64,000 nucleotides of DNA from Mageeibacillus sp. UBA5439 (GTDB lineage: Bacteria > Bacillota > Clostridia > Saccharofermentanales > DTU023), in NCBI GenBank assembly GCA_002427505.1, contig DIRJ01000038.1, positions 30,723 to 94,722 of the forward strand, in the 5' to 3' direction. The translations under genes were made by a program, and so were the position numbers. This document shows positions 44,194 to 53,130 of this stretch, in pieces. How positions within the stretch are numbered: position 1 is the first letter of the stretch; each line of letters opens with the position of its first letter. Under the pieces are notes generated by a model. The model was not told the origin of the DNA, did no database searches, and saw nothing but the letters and a program-made list of their open reading frames with translations.

Positions 44194-46869
44194 CTATTTA
44201 CCGGCCAGTTCCTGCAGCTTGGCACGGGCCAAAGTGAAAGCTTCCGTTATTTTCTGCGGATCATTGCCGCCGCCCTGAGCCATATCCGGTCTGCCTCCGC
44301 CCTTGCCGCCGCTGATAGCGGCTGCCAGCTTGATCAGATCGCCCGCTTTGGCTCCGGAAGCAATCGCGGTTTTACCCATCATGGCAAGCCATACTACCTT
44401 ATCTGCAGCCAATTTAGAGGCAATCAGGACAACGGCATTGTCACCCAGATGGTCGCGCATACGATCTCCGGCTGCGCGCATAGCTTCGGCTTCGAAATTT
44501 TCAAGCTCGGCAAAAATGTAATCAAATTCACCGATTTTCTCTTTCTGATCCAATAAAGAAGTGACAATTTTCTGCTGTTCTTCCTGCCGTTGTGTAGCGA
44601 GAATTTTATTCAGCCTGGCCAGCTGATCATCTTTTTCTTCCAGACGACTGAATATCTCGCTTACCTGATCTACATGCAGGCGATTCAACAGGCGCCTGAC
44701 GACGGAACGGCCCAGCAAGGCAGCGTCATGGGCAGCTTCGCCGGTGACAGCCTCTATACGTCTTACACCTGAGGCTATGCCTCCTTCAGAACTGATGAAA
44801 AAGAGTCCGATTACGCCAGTTGAGCTCAGGTGTGTGCCACCACATAGTTCACAGGAGAAATCTCCTATAGTGATCACACGGACCTCTTCATCATACCTCT
44901 CGTCAAAGAGCGCCATGGCTCCGGAAGCACGGGCTTCTTCCAGCTTTTTCACCTCAGTCACCACCGGATAATTGTCTAGGATAGCCGTATTGACAATCTC
45001 CTCAATTTTAGCTTTTTCTTCATCTGTAAGCGGCTCATCATGCTGGAAGTCAAAGCGAAGTCTGCTGGCAGAAACGTATGATCCCTTCTGGACCACATGG
45101 TCTCCCAGGACCCGACGTAAGGCTTCGTGCAGGAGATGGGTTGCCGTGTGATTCCGGGCGATGGACAGGCGCCTGCTGCGGTCTACACTGCCCAGAACTT
45201 TCATGCCGCTGCTAAAGCTGCCCGCAGATATTCTGACTTTGTGCAGGAAAATACCATCAGCAGTCTCTTCTGTATCGAGAACTTCTGCTCTGGATTCACC
45301 CGTGCCGACAGCTGCAAATACACCCTGGTCTCCAACCTGTCCGCCTGCTTCTGCATAGAAAGGTGATGCCTTCAGGACAAAAATAAGCTCATCACCTTCA
45401 TTGGCCTCATCCACACTTTCCAGCAGATTGCTGTCGTCAGCAGTTCTGAGGATAAAGGCCAGATCCAGTTCCGCCTCCAGTTGATCGTAACCAAGAAATT
45501 CCGTCTTGCCCAAAGCTTTGACTTGATCCGGCAGCTGCAGGGTCCCCCAGGCTGTCGAGACCTTTTCCTGAGCTGCACGGCGGGCTCTTTCCTTCTGCCC
45601 GTCCATTAGACGCTTAAAGCGCACACGATCCACCTTAAGTGAACGCTCGCTCGCGATTTCATCTGTCAAATCCAAGGGGAAACCGAAAGTGTCATGCAGC
45701 TGGAAAGCTATATCACCGGGCAGAATATCCTTCATTTCGCTGCGCGCCTTATCGATTTCTTCGTTCAGTATCTGCATACCTTGCTGTAAAGTACGGCCAA
45801 AGCGCTCCTCTTCTTTTGCCAGAACATGCAAAATACGGTCCTGATCCTGCAGCTCGGGGTAATAATCGACTGACTGGGCAATGGCTAGCTCAGTCAGTTC
45901 ACTGAGGAAGGGATCTTTAATGTCCAGCAATCTGCCGTAGCGGACAGCGCGCCTGATCAGGCGTCTTAAGACGTAGCCCCTGCCCTCATTACCCGGCAGA
46001 ACACCATCAGCAATCATCATCATAGCTGAACGCACGTGGTCACTGATCACACGTATTGCAATGTCATCTTTCTTATCTTTACCATATTCCTTGCCGCTGA
46101 TTTCGCAGACTTTATCCAGAATTGCCCGCACAGTATCAACTTCAAAGAGGTTTTTGACACCTTGCATGATAACGGCAATCCGTTCCAGACCGGCGCCGGT
46201 ATCGATATTTTTCTGTTTCAGCGGCGTATACGATCCATCCTCTTCGCGGTTAAACTCAGTAAATACAAGGTTCCAAAACTCAACATAGCGGTCACAGTCA
46301 CAGCCTACGTCACAGTTGGGATCATCACAGGCGAATTCAGGACCGCGGTCATAGAAAATTTCAGAACATGGTCCGCAGGGTCCGGTTCCGTGCTCCCAGA
46401 AATTATCCTTATCGAAGCAACGTATGCGTTCTGCCGGTATTCCGACTTCATCGTGCCAGATGTCGTATGCTTCATCATCATTGCAGTGTACTGTGATCAG
46501 AAGCCTCTCCACAGGCATTTCCAGCCATTCTGTAATAAATTCCCAGGCCCAGGTGATGGCTTCGCGCTTGAAATAGTCACCGAAAGAAAAGTTACCCAGC
46601 ATCTCAAAATAGGTGCCATGTCTGTCGGATATACCCACATTCTCTATATCCGGCGTACGAATGCATTTTTGACAGCTGGCAACACGTTTGCGCGGTGGCG
46701 TGGCCGCTCCCGTAAACCAATTCTTCATTGGGGTCATACCTGCATTAATCAGCAGAATTGAGGGATCATTTTTTGGTATCAGAGAGAAACTGGGCAGTAT
46801 AAGATGATCTTTTTCCTGAAAAAAATCCAGAAACATTGATCTGATGGTGTTTAAGCTAAGAGGCTGCAT
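44194..46869 (-). CDS. alaS: Alanyl-tRNA synthetase
   Basis: 891 residues, full length. The class II catalytic core starts NTIRSMFLDFFQEKDHLILPSFSLIP and includes NAGMTPMKNWFTG. The editing domain has HTATHLLHEALR and CELCGGTHLSSTG, the zinc-coordinating residues. The C-terminal domain ends with the Gly-rich GGKGGGRPDMAQGGG. It charges tRNA-Ala, including the tRNA-Ala(CGC) at 53023. The upstream region is under 150 bases and includes another gene's terminator, so a T-box riboswitch is not present. GGAGTCC precedes the ATG. Confidence 0.96.
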   Translation of the reverse strand: MQPLSLNTIRSMFLDFFQEKDHLILPSFSLIPKNDPSILLINAGMTPMKNWFTGAATPPRKRVASCQKCIRTPDIENVGISDRHGTYFEMLGNFSFGDYFKREAITWAWEFITEWLEMPVERLLITVHCNDDEAYDIWHDEVGIPAERIRCFDKDNFWEHGTGPCGPCSEIFYDRGPEFACDDPNCDVGCDCDRYVEFWNLVFTEFNREEDGSYTPLKQKNIDTGAGLERIAVIMQGVKNLFEVDTVRAILDKVCEISGKEYGKDKKDDIAIRVISDHVRSAMMMIADGVLPGNEGRGYVLRRLIRRAVRYGRLLDIKDPFLSELTELAIAQSVDYYPELQDQDRILHVLAKEEERFGRTLQQGMQILNEEIDKARSEMKDILPGDIAFQLHDTFGFPLDLTDEIASERSLKVDRVRFKRLMDGQKERARRAAQEKVSTAWGTLQLPDQVKALGKTEFLGYDQLEAELDLAFILRTADDSNLLESVDEANEGDELIFVLKASPFYAEAGGQVGDQGVFAAVGTGESRAEVLDTEETADGIFLHKVRISAGSFSSGMKVLGSVDRSRRLSIARNHTATHLLHEALRRVLGDHVVQKGSYVSASRLRFDFQHDEPLTDEEKAKIEEIVNTAILDNYPVVTEVKKLEEARASGAMALFDERYDEEVRVITIGDFSCELCGGTHLSSTGVIGLFFISSEGGIASGVRRIEAVTGEAAHDAALLGRSVVRRLLNRLHVDQVSEIFSRLEEKDDQLARLNKILATQRQEEQQKIVTSLLDQKEKIGEFDYIFAELENFEAEAMRAAGDRMRDHLGDNAVVLIASKLAADKVVWLAMMGKTAIASGAKAGDLIKLAAAISGGKGGGRPDMAQGGGNDPQKITEAFTLARAKLQELAGK

Positions 46870-46913
46870 ACATTGGACTCCTTAAAGTGTTTATTGTAAT
46901 TATTCTATAATTT

Positions 46914-46960
46914 AAAGGCGGCTGACGCTGTGTCCTGGAGAACATGCGTCGCCGCCCTTT
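46914..46960 (-). terminator. Terminator after the PP2C-like/LysM gene
   Basis: AAAGGCGGCTGACGC (46914-46928) pairs with GCGTCGCCGCCCTTT (46946-46960) with small mismatches and a 17-base loop. On the minus strand the stem is followed by AAATTATAG rather than a strong T-run. It separates this gene from alaS. Confidence 0.6.
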
Positions 46961-47016
46961 ATTCTATATCTTTTATCCCCGTCTTACAAAAAACGGCGAC
47001 AGAAGCGGCTCAGTGC

Positions 47017-48708
47017 CTAATCTTCGATCAAGGCATCCAAAACTGCTTGCGGGGGAACCAGAAGTTCTTCACCGGTAAAGATATTGTCACCAACTGCTTT
47101 ACCGTTATACTCCATGAAGGCTGCATACAGCTCATCAGAGTAAGTTCCGTATGATTCCATCATTATGCCCCAGGGCGAGTCACCGGCCTGAACAACATAG
47201 GTCGAATCCGCCGGTGCCGGAGTCGTTTCAGTTGTATCTTCCGTGGGATCGGTCTGTGTATCTGTAGGATCAGTATTCACCGGCGGCACGATGACCGGCG
47301 GTGTTTCAGTGGAAACTACAGGTGTGGTCGTGTTTGATTCTGTCGAATCCGGATCATCTTTACCGCCACCCAGAAGTTTAATCAAAGCGAAAATACATAA
47401 AGCGATTATTGCGATCAGAACAACATAGAAAACAATCTGTTTATTGCGGGAAGAACGGACATACTTGGCACGCTCATCATCCTCATCATAGTAAAGATCG
47501 TCATCATCATCACCCAGATAACTGTCATCCCAGACCTGGCCTTTGTAGGCACTGCTGCTGTAGGCATCATCCTGGTCTGCAGAATCATCGTAGATTTCAC
47601 CCTGTCCGAAGCGTCTGCGCTGATCTTCAGGAGAAGTGTAGGCAAAACCGGGAACAGCGGGCGTGCTGTCATCTTTGATCTGATCAAAAGATGCTGTTTC
47701 ATTATCCGGTTCAGAATATTCCGGTCTGAAGGCGGCATCCGTGTCATCCGGCTTTTCCCAGCTGTCATCAGGTTTAGCTTCCGCTTCCGGTTCGCTTAAA
47801 AAATCTACCATATCCTGACGCTGGTAACGCTGTGTTGCCTGCTCATCCGGATCAGCCGGGACAGGAGCATCAAAGGGTGTTCCCATCACAACCTGAGTAT
47901 TGAAACGCCCCAGATTAAGCTGGGAAGATTTACGGCTGTCTTCCATCACAGACTCCACCATGCCCAGCATCAGCTGCAAGGGAGTACCCGGCACCTGGGC
48001 GGACGCTGACGTAAGCAGGAGACCGGCAGCATCGTACTGATCTTCAGCACTATTCAGAATACGCATAATGTCTCTTTGTCCCAGCGCCTGATACAGCTCC
48101 TGATTACAAATAAGAAGAACATCTCCCTGCTCAATCTGGGCTATGTTGGAGTAACGTAAAGTGCCGGCTTCTCCGGCAATAAAATCATTAATACCGCCCA
48201 CGGCCTGTCCGTCAGCGTCAACTGCATTAAAATCCATTGTCTCATCAGTGAGGGGGTAAAGAACGCCGCGACGGTAGAGCATGGCTGCTCCGGCACCTAG
48301 TGTTACGGCTGCCACTTCACCATCGCGCAGTACAAATCCTGAAAAATACGGCTCACGGGCTCCTGCTTCCGCAATGGTTATCCGGCCTGTAACATCCATA
48401 GCGGCGTCGGCTAAATCATTGAGTCCGCTATCGATGTCACTGGAAGGATCATTTATTTTTTCTGTCAGGCGCTCGAGAGGCTCCCGCCAGGATGTGTCGT
48501 CTTCCTGCCTATTATACGGATAGCCGAAAATTGAAAACAGAAAACCCCTGTCTTCACGGTCCAGCGTTGAATCAACAGACCTTTGCTCTCGTCTGCCTGG
48601 GAAGCGGCCATCCAGGCAGTATGAATCAACAATTCCCTCTGTCGGATAGTAGCGGGCTGCCACAGTAAGTGCCAATCGCGTAAAAACAGTAGATGATGAC
48701 TTGGCCAT
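47017..48708 (-). CDS. Membrane protein: degenerate PP2C-like cytoplasmic domain, one TM helix, extracellular LysM
   Basis: 563 residues. Residues about 45-260 resemble a PP2C phosphatase: DREDRGFLFSIFGYPYN stands where (N)ED and ADGMGG belong, TLGAGAAMLYRRGVLYPLTDE where GDSRAYL..LT lies, and QGDVLLICNQELYQAL where GDxLLLCSDGL lies. The metal-binding Asp residues are replaced in each, so it should be catalytically dead. A disordered acidic linker (260-420, with DDDDDLYYDEDDE) leads to a transmembrane helix (424-446), a Thr/Pro-rich external stalk (450-500) and a LysM domain (503-553, TYVVQAGDSPWGIMMES). LysM binds peptidoglycan. I do not know this architecture as a named family. GGAGG precedes the ATG. 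Confidence 0.85.
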   Translation of the reverse strand: MAKSSSTVFTRLALTVAARYYPTEGIVDSYCLDGRFPGRREQRSVDSTLDREDRGFLFSIFGYPYNRQEDDTSWREPLERLTEKINDPSSDIDSGLNDLADAAMDVTGRITIAEAGAREPYFSGFVLRDGEVAAVTLGAGAAMLYRRGVLYPLTDETMDFNAVDADGQAVGGINDFIAGEAGTLRYSNIAQIEQGDVLLICNQELYQALGQRDIMRILNSAEDQYDAAGLLLTSASAQVPGTPLQLMLGMVESVMEDSRKSSQLNLGRFNTQVVMGTPFDAPVPADPDEQATQRYQRQDMVDFLSEPEAEAKPDDSWEKPDDTDAAFRPEYSEPDNETASFDQIKDDSTPAVPGFAYTSPEDQRRRFGQGEIYDDSADQDDAYSSSAYKGQVWDDSYLGDDDDDLYYDEDDERAKYVRSSRNKQIVFYVVLIAIIALCIFALIKLLGGGKDDPDSTESNTTTPVVSTETPPVIVPPVNTDPTDTQTDPTEDTTETTPAPADSTYVVQAGDSPWGIMMESYGTYSDELYAAFMEYNGKAVGDNIFTGEELLVPPQAVLDALIED

Positions 48709-48862
48709 ACATGCCTCCTAAAAAAATAATTGAATAAACATTTTGATTAATTCTAACATAAAATAACAATCTGCTAATACCATTTCAACAGCAAAGCCGG
48801 CATTTGTCCTCATTCCCTGTAAAATGGTAACAGCCGTGAATAAAGCATTTTATATCTTCAGA

Positions 48863-49600
48863 CTAGTCATAAAAATATCCGGCCTTATACAGCAGTTGCG
48901 CCAGCTCTATGTCAGCCGGGGTAGTCAGTTTCAGATTGCGGCTGTCACCGCTGACCGCGCGCACCGGGTAGCCCATGCGCAGGAGAAGGGCAATATCATC
49001 TGTTGCCTGTATCCCCTCTTCTCTGGCAAGTTCAAAGGCATGCAGCAGTATATCCAGGTCAGCAGCCTGAGGGGTCTGCATTTTTAAAAGTTCCTCACGT
49101 GGTATCTCAAGTTCTTTGAGCGAGTCATACTCGGCTTGTCTGATTGTGTCCGTAACGGGCAAAGCTGCAACGACAGCACAGCGTTCAGATTTCAACCTCG
49201 CTAAAACGCGCCCGATCACTGCAGACGGGATAAAACAACGGGCTCCGTCATGAATCAGAACCAAAACCCGGCCCTTAAAGCCGGCAGCATGCTTTTCAAC
49301 TGCCTTCAAACCATTGAAAACAGAGTCCTGGCGCGTCTTGCCTCCGGCAACAATGCCCTCCAGTCCCCGGCAGCTTTCAGGCAAAACCCGGGCCTGATCT
49401 GTTTCACCCCGGGAAGACATGTCCTCCGGGGCCATGACTGTAAAGATATGTTCAATAGCTGAGTTCTTGCTGAAGCGTTCCAGACACAGCTCCAGCAAAG
49501 TGCGGCCGGCTATTTCAAGCAGCATCTTGTTTCGATCCGCCTGCATACGCTCGCCGCGTCCGGCTGCTAAAATAATGGCATATGTCCGAAATTCGCTCAT
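48863..49600 (-). CDS. ispD: 2-C-methyl-D-erythritol 4-phosphate cytidylyltransferase IspD
   Basis: 245 residues. IspD attaches CMP to methylerythritol phosphate, the third MEP step. AIILAAGRGERMQADRNKMLLEIAGRTLLE is the nucleotide-binding loop, LIHDGARCFIP the substrate block, and LLKMQTPQAADLDILLHAF and TDDIALLLRMG follow. GDSRNLKLTTPADIELA is the C-terminal signature. It starts ten bases after radA; radA-ispD adjacency is common in Firmicutes. IspE and IspF genes are not in the window. Confidence 0.93.
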   Translation of the reverse strand: MSEFRTYAIILAAGRGERMQADRNKMLLEIAGRTLLELCLERFSKNSAIEHIFTVMAPEDMSSRGETDQARVLPESCRGLEGIVAGGKTRQDSVFNGLKAVEKHAAGFKGRVLVLIHDGARCFIPSAVIGRVLARLKSERCAVVAALPVTDTIRQAEYDSLKELEIPREELLKMQTPQAADLDILLHAFELAREEGIQATDDIALLLRMGYPVRAVSGDSRNLKLTTPADIELAQLLYKAGYFYD

Positions 49601-49609
49601 TAACTTTTC

Positions 49610-51013
49610 CTAATTCTCTCCGGAAAAAAGCAGATCAAATGCTTCCTGTACATTACTGACATAGTAAAGCTTCACATCACTCTTTTGTGTGTTTTCATAA
49701 CGTTTCATCTGCTCGCGTCCGGCGGCGGGCAAGACAAAGCTCTGCCAGCCGGCACGACTGCCTGCTTCAATCCGCAAGGCCATCTGGCTGACAGGGCGAA
49801 CTTCACCCGTCAGGCCGACTTCGCCTAATACTATAGCATCCAGATGCAGGGGTTCTTCGCGGAAAGTGGAGAGTATTGCTGACATAATAGCCAGGTCTGC
49901 CGCGGTTTCCGCGATCCGGATACCTCCGGTCACGTTTACGTAGGTGTCAGACTGTGATAGATCTACCCGGATGCTTTTAGCCATGACCGCCAGCAGCAGC
50001 GACAGCCGTGAACGATCGATCCCCTGCGTCATTCTGGTCGGGGTAGCATAGGGAGAGGCAACTGTTAAAGCCTGTATTTCCAGAAGCAGAGGGCGGCTGC
50101 CTTCCATGGTGGAAGTTACAACTGAACCGGCAGTATGTCTGGGACGGCCCCGGGACAGTAAAGCCGAAGTTTCACTGACCGAAATAAGGCCCTTGTCCGT
50201 CATCTCAAATACACCCAGCTCATCGGTAGCGCCAAAGCGGTTCTTTACAGCACGCAGGAGACGAATGCTTGTATCCTTTTCGCCCTCAAAATAAAGGACG
50301 ACATCCACCATATGCTCTAAAACACGGGGTCCTGCTACAGTGCCTTCCTTGGTCACATGTCCGGTCAGAATCAAAGTGATGCCGAGTGCTTTTGCGATAC
50401 GCAGCAAACCCAGAGTAACTTCCCGAATCTGACTGACCGATCCGGGTGCCGCCGCAAGCTCGGCCGAATATACAGTTTGAATGGAATCTATTACTGCTAT
50501 CTGAGGGTGCAGAGCTCTCAGGCTTTCTTCAATGGCAGCAAAGTCAGTTACGGTAAGCAGGCGGATAGCTTTATCCGTTAAACCCAGGCGTTCCGCCCTC
50601 AGGCGTATTTGCTCAGCTGATTCTTCGCCGCTGATATAAAGTGTTGCCTCCTCCGGAAAGCTGCCCAAAGCCTGGAGGGCCAGAGTCGATTTGCCAATAC
50701 CCGGATCACCACCCAGCAGGATCAGCGATCCTCTCACAAATCCCCGGCCCAAAACCTGATCCAACTCAGCAATACCGGTAGGAAATCTGTCCTGCAGATC
50801 TGCTTGAAGTTCATTCAGCTTTACCGGCTGTGTGCTTTGTTCGCCATCATAGCTCTGAACCCAGCTGCCTTGTGCCAGCTGTTTCTTTTTACTTTCTTTA
50901 CTGTCCGGCACTTCAACAATCGTATTGTAGGCACCGCAATTAGTGCAGCGACCAAACCAGCCAATATAATCCTGGCCACATTCAGTGCACATATAAAGAG
51001 ACTTTTTCGCCAT
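49610..51013 (-). CDS. radA: DNA repair protein RadA
   Basis: 467 residues. N-terminal zinc finger CTECGQDYIGWFGRCTNCG, RecA-like ATPase with Walker A LLGGDPGIGKSTLALQ, the RadA-specific motif KNRFGATDELGVFEM, and a C-terminal Lon-like domain (LDAIVLGEVGLTGEVRPV) that lacks the protease dyad as usual. RadA drives branch migration in recombination repair. GGAGTTGATTT precedes the ATG. It is transcribed divergently from the acyl-CoA synthetase. Confidence 0.96.
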   Translation of the reverse strand: MAKKSLYMCTECGQDYIGWFGRCTNCGAYNTIVEVPDSKESKKKQLAQGSWVQSYDGEQSTQPVKLNELQADLQDRFPTGIAELDQVLGRGFVRGSLILLGGDPGIGKSTLALQALGSFPEEATLYISGEESAEQIRLRAERLGLTDKAIRLLTVTDFAAIEESLRALHPQIAVIDSIQTVYSAELAAAPGSVSQIREVTLGLLRIAKALGITLILTGHVTKEGTVAGPRVLEHMVDVVLYFEGEKDTSIRLLRAVKNRFGATDELGVFEMTDKGLISVSETSALLSRGRPRHTAGSVVTSTMEGSRPLLLEIQALTVASPYATPTRMTQGIDRSRLSLLLAVMAKSIRVDLSQSDTYVNVTGGIRIAETAADLAIMSAILSTFREEPLHLDAIVLGEVGLTGEVRPVSQMALRIEAGSRAGWQSFVLPAAGREQMKRYENTQKSDVKLYYVSNVQEAFDLLFSGEN

Positions 51014-51031
51014 AAATCAACTCCTGGTGCC

Positions 51032-51064
51032 AGTATAGGACATTCGATTGATAAATGGTATAAT
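51032..51064. promoter_or_regulatory. Closely spaced divergent -10 elements between radA and the acyl-CoA synthetase gene
   Basis: TATAAT on the plus strand (51059-51064) and TATACT on the minus strand (51037-51032) lie 27 bases apart and point away from each other. Neither has a strong -35 element. The plus-strand leader would be about 110 bases, the minus-strand leader very short. Confidence 0.35.
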
Positions 51065-51179
51065 TTCTCGCAGTATTTCTCTTAGTGACCAGTGCCTGTT
51101 GAAGTCCCTGACTCTGTCATTTCAATCATTCTGCATTGATCTTTATTGGGAGAATTCTGAAAGGAATTAAGGGAATATT

Positions 51180-52946
51180 GTGACTGAAGACATTAAAACT
51201 ATTAAGAGTTCCTCTATGTCCGGTTATGCTGATGGCTTTGAGATCCCTGCTCTGACCATGAACGAATCTCTGACAGCTATGGCTGTGAAGCGTCCTGATG
51301 AAAAAGCGCTTTCATATTACGGTAAGGACCTGTCCTATACTGAATTGCAGGCAAAAATAGACACTTGCGCCCGCGCACTGGTTGCCAGCGGAGTCAGGGA
51401 GGGTGATGTCCTGGCTCTCGGTCTGCCCAACATTCCTGCCGCCGTCATCGTGTTTTATGCTGCTAACAGACTGGGCTGCATCTGTAATATGATTCACCCG
51501 CTCTCACCTCCCCGCCTGGTCGGCAAACACCTGACAGAAACCGATAGCAGCTTTCTGTTTATTGCTGATATGGCAGTCAATAAATTGCGGCCCTTGCTGG
51601 AGGAATTGAAAGGGTCGCCGAAGATAAAAGATATTATCATCTGCGGCATGGCCGACGAGGCACCCGCCTGGAAGCAGCCCTTTTTTAAACTTCAGCTGCG
51701 TAAAAATAAAGCGGAAAAGGATCTTTTGGCCGGAACGACCAGCTGGAAGACTTTCCTGAAAAAAGCTGAATCCGTCAGGGTTACCCCCGCACGCAGCAAA
51801 GACCACAAAAGTGTCTGTGCATACTTACACAGCGGCGGCACCACTTCCGAACCGAAAACAATCATGCTCAGCGACTATAACTTCAACGCTATCGCCTATC
51901 AGGCCAATCAGCTGCTGGGTTATCCCCTGTCTGCACCGGTTCCGTCCGGCAAAAGCATGATTACAGTATTACCCCTTTTCCATGGTTTCGGTCTGTGTAT
52001 CGGCATGCATACCTGCCTGATTAATGACATTAAGGTTTATCTTCTGCCCCGCTTCTCGGCTAAGGCTGTGGCCGATTTATTCAAGCACAGACAGGCCAAC
52101 TATATCTGCGGTGTCCCGACTTTATATGAAGCTTTATCCAAAGCCGAGGCCATGCAGAACACTGATCTTTCCTGTCTGGAAGCCGCTTTCTGTGGGGGTG
52201 ATTCCCTGACGCCGGAGCTGAAAGACCGCTTTGACAAGTTTTTGGCAGACCATGGTTCCAAGTCGAAACTGCGTGAAGGCTACGGACTGACTGAAACTGT
52301 TACCGTCTGTTCAGTTATGCCGGATAAATACTCGGACAGAAACGGCATCGGCCTGCCACTGTCCAATATCAGGATGAAGATAATCAATTCTGAAAGCCGG
52401 GAGACGCTGCCGGCAAATGAAATCGGAGAAATCTGCGTTAGCGGACCCACTACCATGCTGGGTTACCTCAATGATGAAACCGCCACATCTCATGCCATTG
52501 TGACCCATGAGGACGGACTGGACTGGGTAGAAACCGGGGATATCGGTTATCAGGATGAAGAAGCTTTTTTCCATTTTAAAGGCCGGCTTAAACGCACGCT
52601 CAAAGTTTCCGGCATTCCTGTTTTTCCTAAAGAAATCGAGGAACTGATCTCGGGTCTGCCGCAAGTGAGATATGTCGCCGCTATCGGCATCCCGCATCCC
52701 TATAAGATGACTGTGGTCAAGGTCTTTGTTGTCGCTCATGAGGGGGCAGATCCGGAAGAGCTGGAACAAGATATCATTCGCCTGTGTAAGTCTTCACTGA
52801 TTGCTCACGCCGTACCTCAGGAAATTGAATTCCGTGACAGCCTGCCTCAGACTCTGGTCGGGAAGATCGACGTCAAGCTGCTGGAAGCAGAGGAAGCGGC
52901 ACGACAGACAAAAGTTGAAAAGCAGTCGGCAGTATCAGGCCAATAA
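51180..52946 (+). CDS. AMP-forming acyl-CoA synthetase family protein
   Basis: 588 residues from a GTG start five bases after AAGGGA. The adenylate-forming superfamily motifs are present: YLHSGGTTSEPKTIMLSDYN (ATP loop), GYGLTETVTVCS, WVETGDIGYQDEEAFFHFKGRLKRTLKVSG (hinge and C-terminal domain) and PQTLVGKIDVKLL with the catalytic Lys. It probably activates a medium- or long-chain fatty acid to its CoA ester; the exact chain length cannot be read from sequence. It stands alone, followed by tRNA-Ala. Confidence 0.85.
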   Translation: MTEDIKTIKSSSMSGYADGFEIPALTMNESLTAMAVKRPDEKALSYYGKDLSYTELQAKIDTCARALVASGVREGDVLALGLPNIPAAVIVFYAANRLGCICNMIHPLSPPRLVGKHLTETDSSFLFIADMAVNKLRPLLEELKGSPKIKDIIICGMADEAPAWKQPFFKLQLRKNKAEKDLLAGTTSWKTFLKKAESVRVTPARSKDHKSVCAYLHSGGTTSEPKTIMLSDYNFNAIAYQANQLLGYPLSAPVPSGKSMITVLPLFHGFGLCIGMHTCLINDIKVYLLPRFSAKAVADLFKHRQANYICGVPTLYEALSKAEAMQNTDLSCLEAAFCGGDSLTPELKDRFDKFLADHGSKSKLREGYGLTETVTVCSVMPDKYSDRNGIGLPLSNIRMKIINSESRETLPANEIGEICVSGPTTMLGYLNDETATSHAIVTHEDGLDWVETGDIGYQDEEAFFHFKGRLKRTLKVSGIPVFPKEIEELISGLPQVRYVAAIGIPHPYKMTVVKVFVVAHEGADPEELEQDIIRLCKSSLIAHAVPQEIEFRDSLPQTLVGKIDVKLLEAEEAARQTKVEKQSAVSGQ

Positions 52947-52959
52947 TCCGGTCTATAAG

Positions 52960-52987
52960 TTGACTCACTCTAAATATGTGATAGAAT
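52960..52987 (+). promoter_or_regulatory. Promoter of tRNA-Ala
   Basis: TTGACT (52960-52965) and TAGAAT (52982-52987) are 16 bases apart, 35 bases upstream of the tRNA. Confidence 0.6.
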
Positions 52988-53022
52988 ATCGAAGCGGTTA
53001 AGTCACTGTTGGATCGCATCCC

Positions 53023-53098
53023 GGGCGATTAGCTCAGTTGGGAGAGCGCTGCGTTCGCATCGCAGAGGCCGAGAGTTCGAATCTCTTATCGTCCACCA
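53023..53098 (+). tRNA. tRNA-Ala (anticodon CGC)
   Basis: The 76-base sequence folds as a full cloverleaf. The acceptor stem GGGCGAT pairs with ATCGTCC and contains the G3-U70 pair that identifies alanine tRNA. The anticodon stem CTGCG/CGCAG encloses the loop TTCGCAT, giving anticodon CGC for GCG codons. The T loop is TTCGAAT, the discriminator is A and the CCA end is encoded. It stands alone with its own promoter and terminator. Confidence 0.96.
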
Positions 53099-53100
53099 AA

Positions 53101-53129
53101 AAACCCTGATTTTAGAATCAGGGTTTTTT
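53101..53129. terminator. Terminator between tRNA-Ala and the convergent SDR gene
   Basis: AAACCCTGATT (53101-53111) pairs perfectly with AATCAGGGTTT (53116-53126) around a four-base loop and ends in a T-run. The A-run on the left lets it also act on the minus-strand gene ending at 53131. Confidence 0.9.
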
Positions 53130-53130
53130 A

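Noticed and set aside
46036..46761. A 241-codon open frame on the plus strand opposite alaS
   Set aside because: It lies fully inside the well-conserved alanyl-tRNA synthetase gene on the other strand, shows no known motif and has unusual composition (Phe/Ile/Thr rich), as expected for an antisense shadow.
46870..47016. Possible T-box riboswitch upstream of alaS
   Set aside because: The gap is only 147 bases and mostly holds the terminator of the LysM gene; there is no specifier loop or T-box sequence.
51180..52946. Nonribosomal peptide or siderophore adenylation protein
   Set aside because: There is no carrier or condensation domain and no related cluster; a lone acyl-CoA synthetase fits better.
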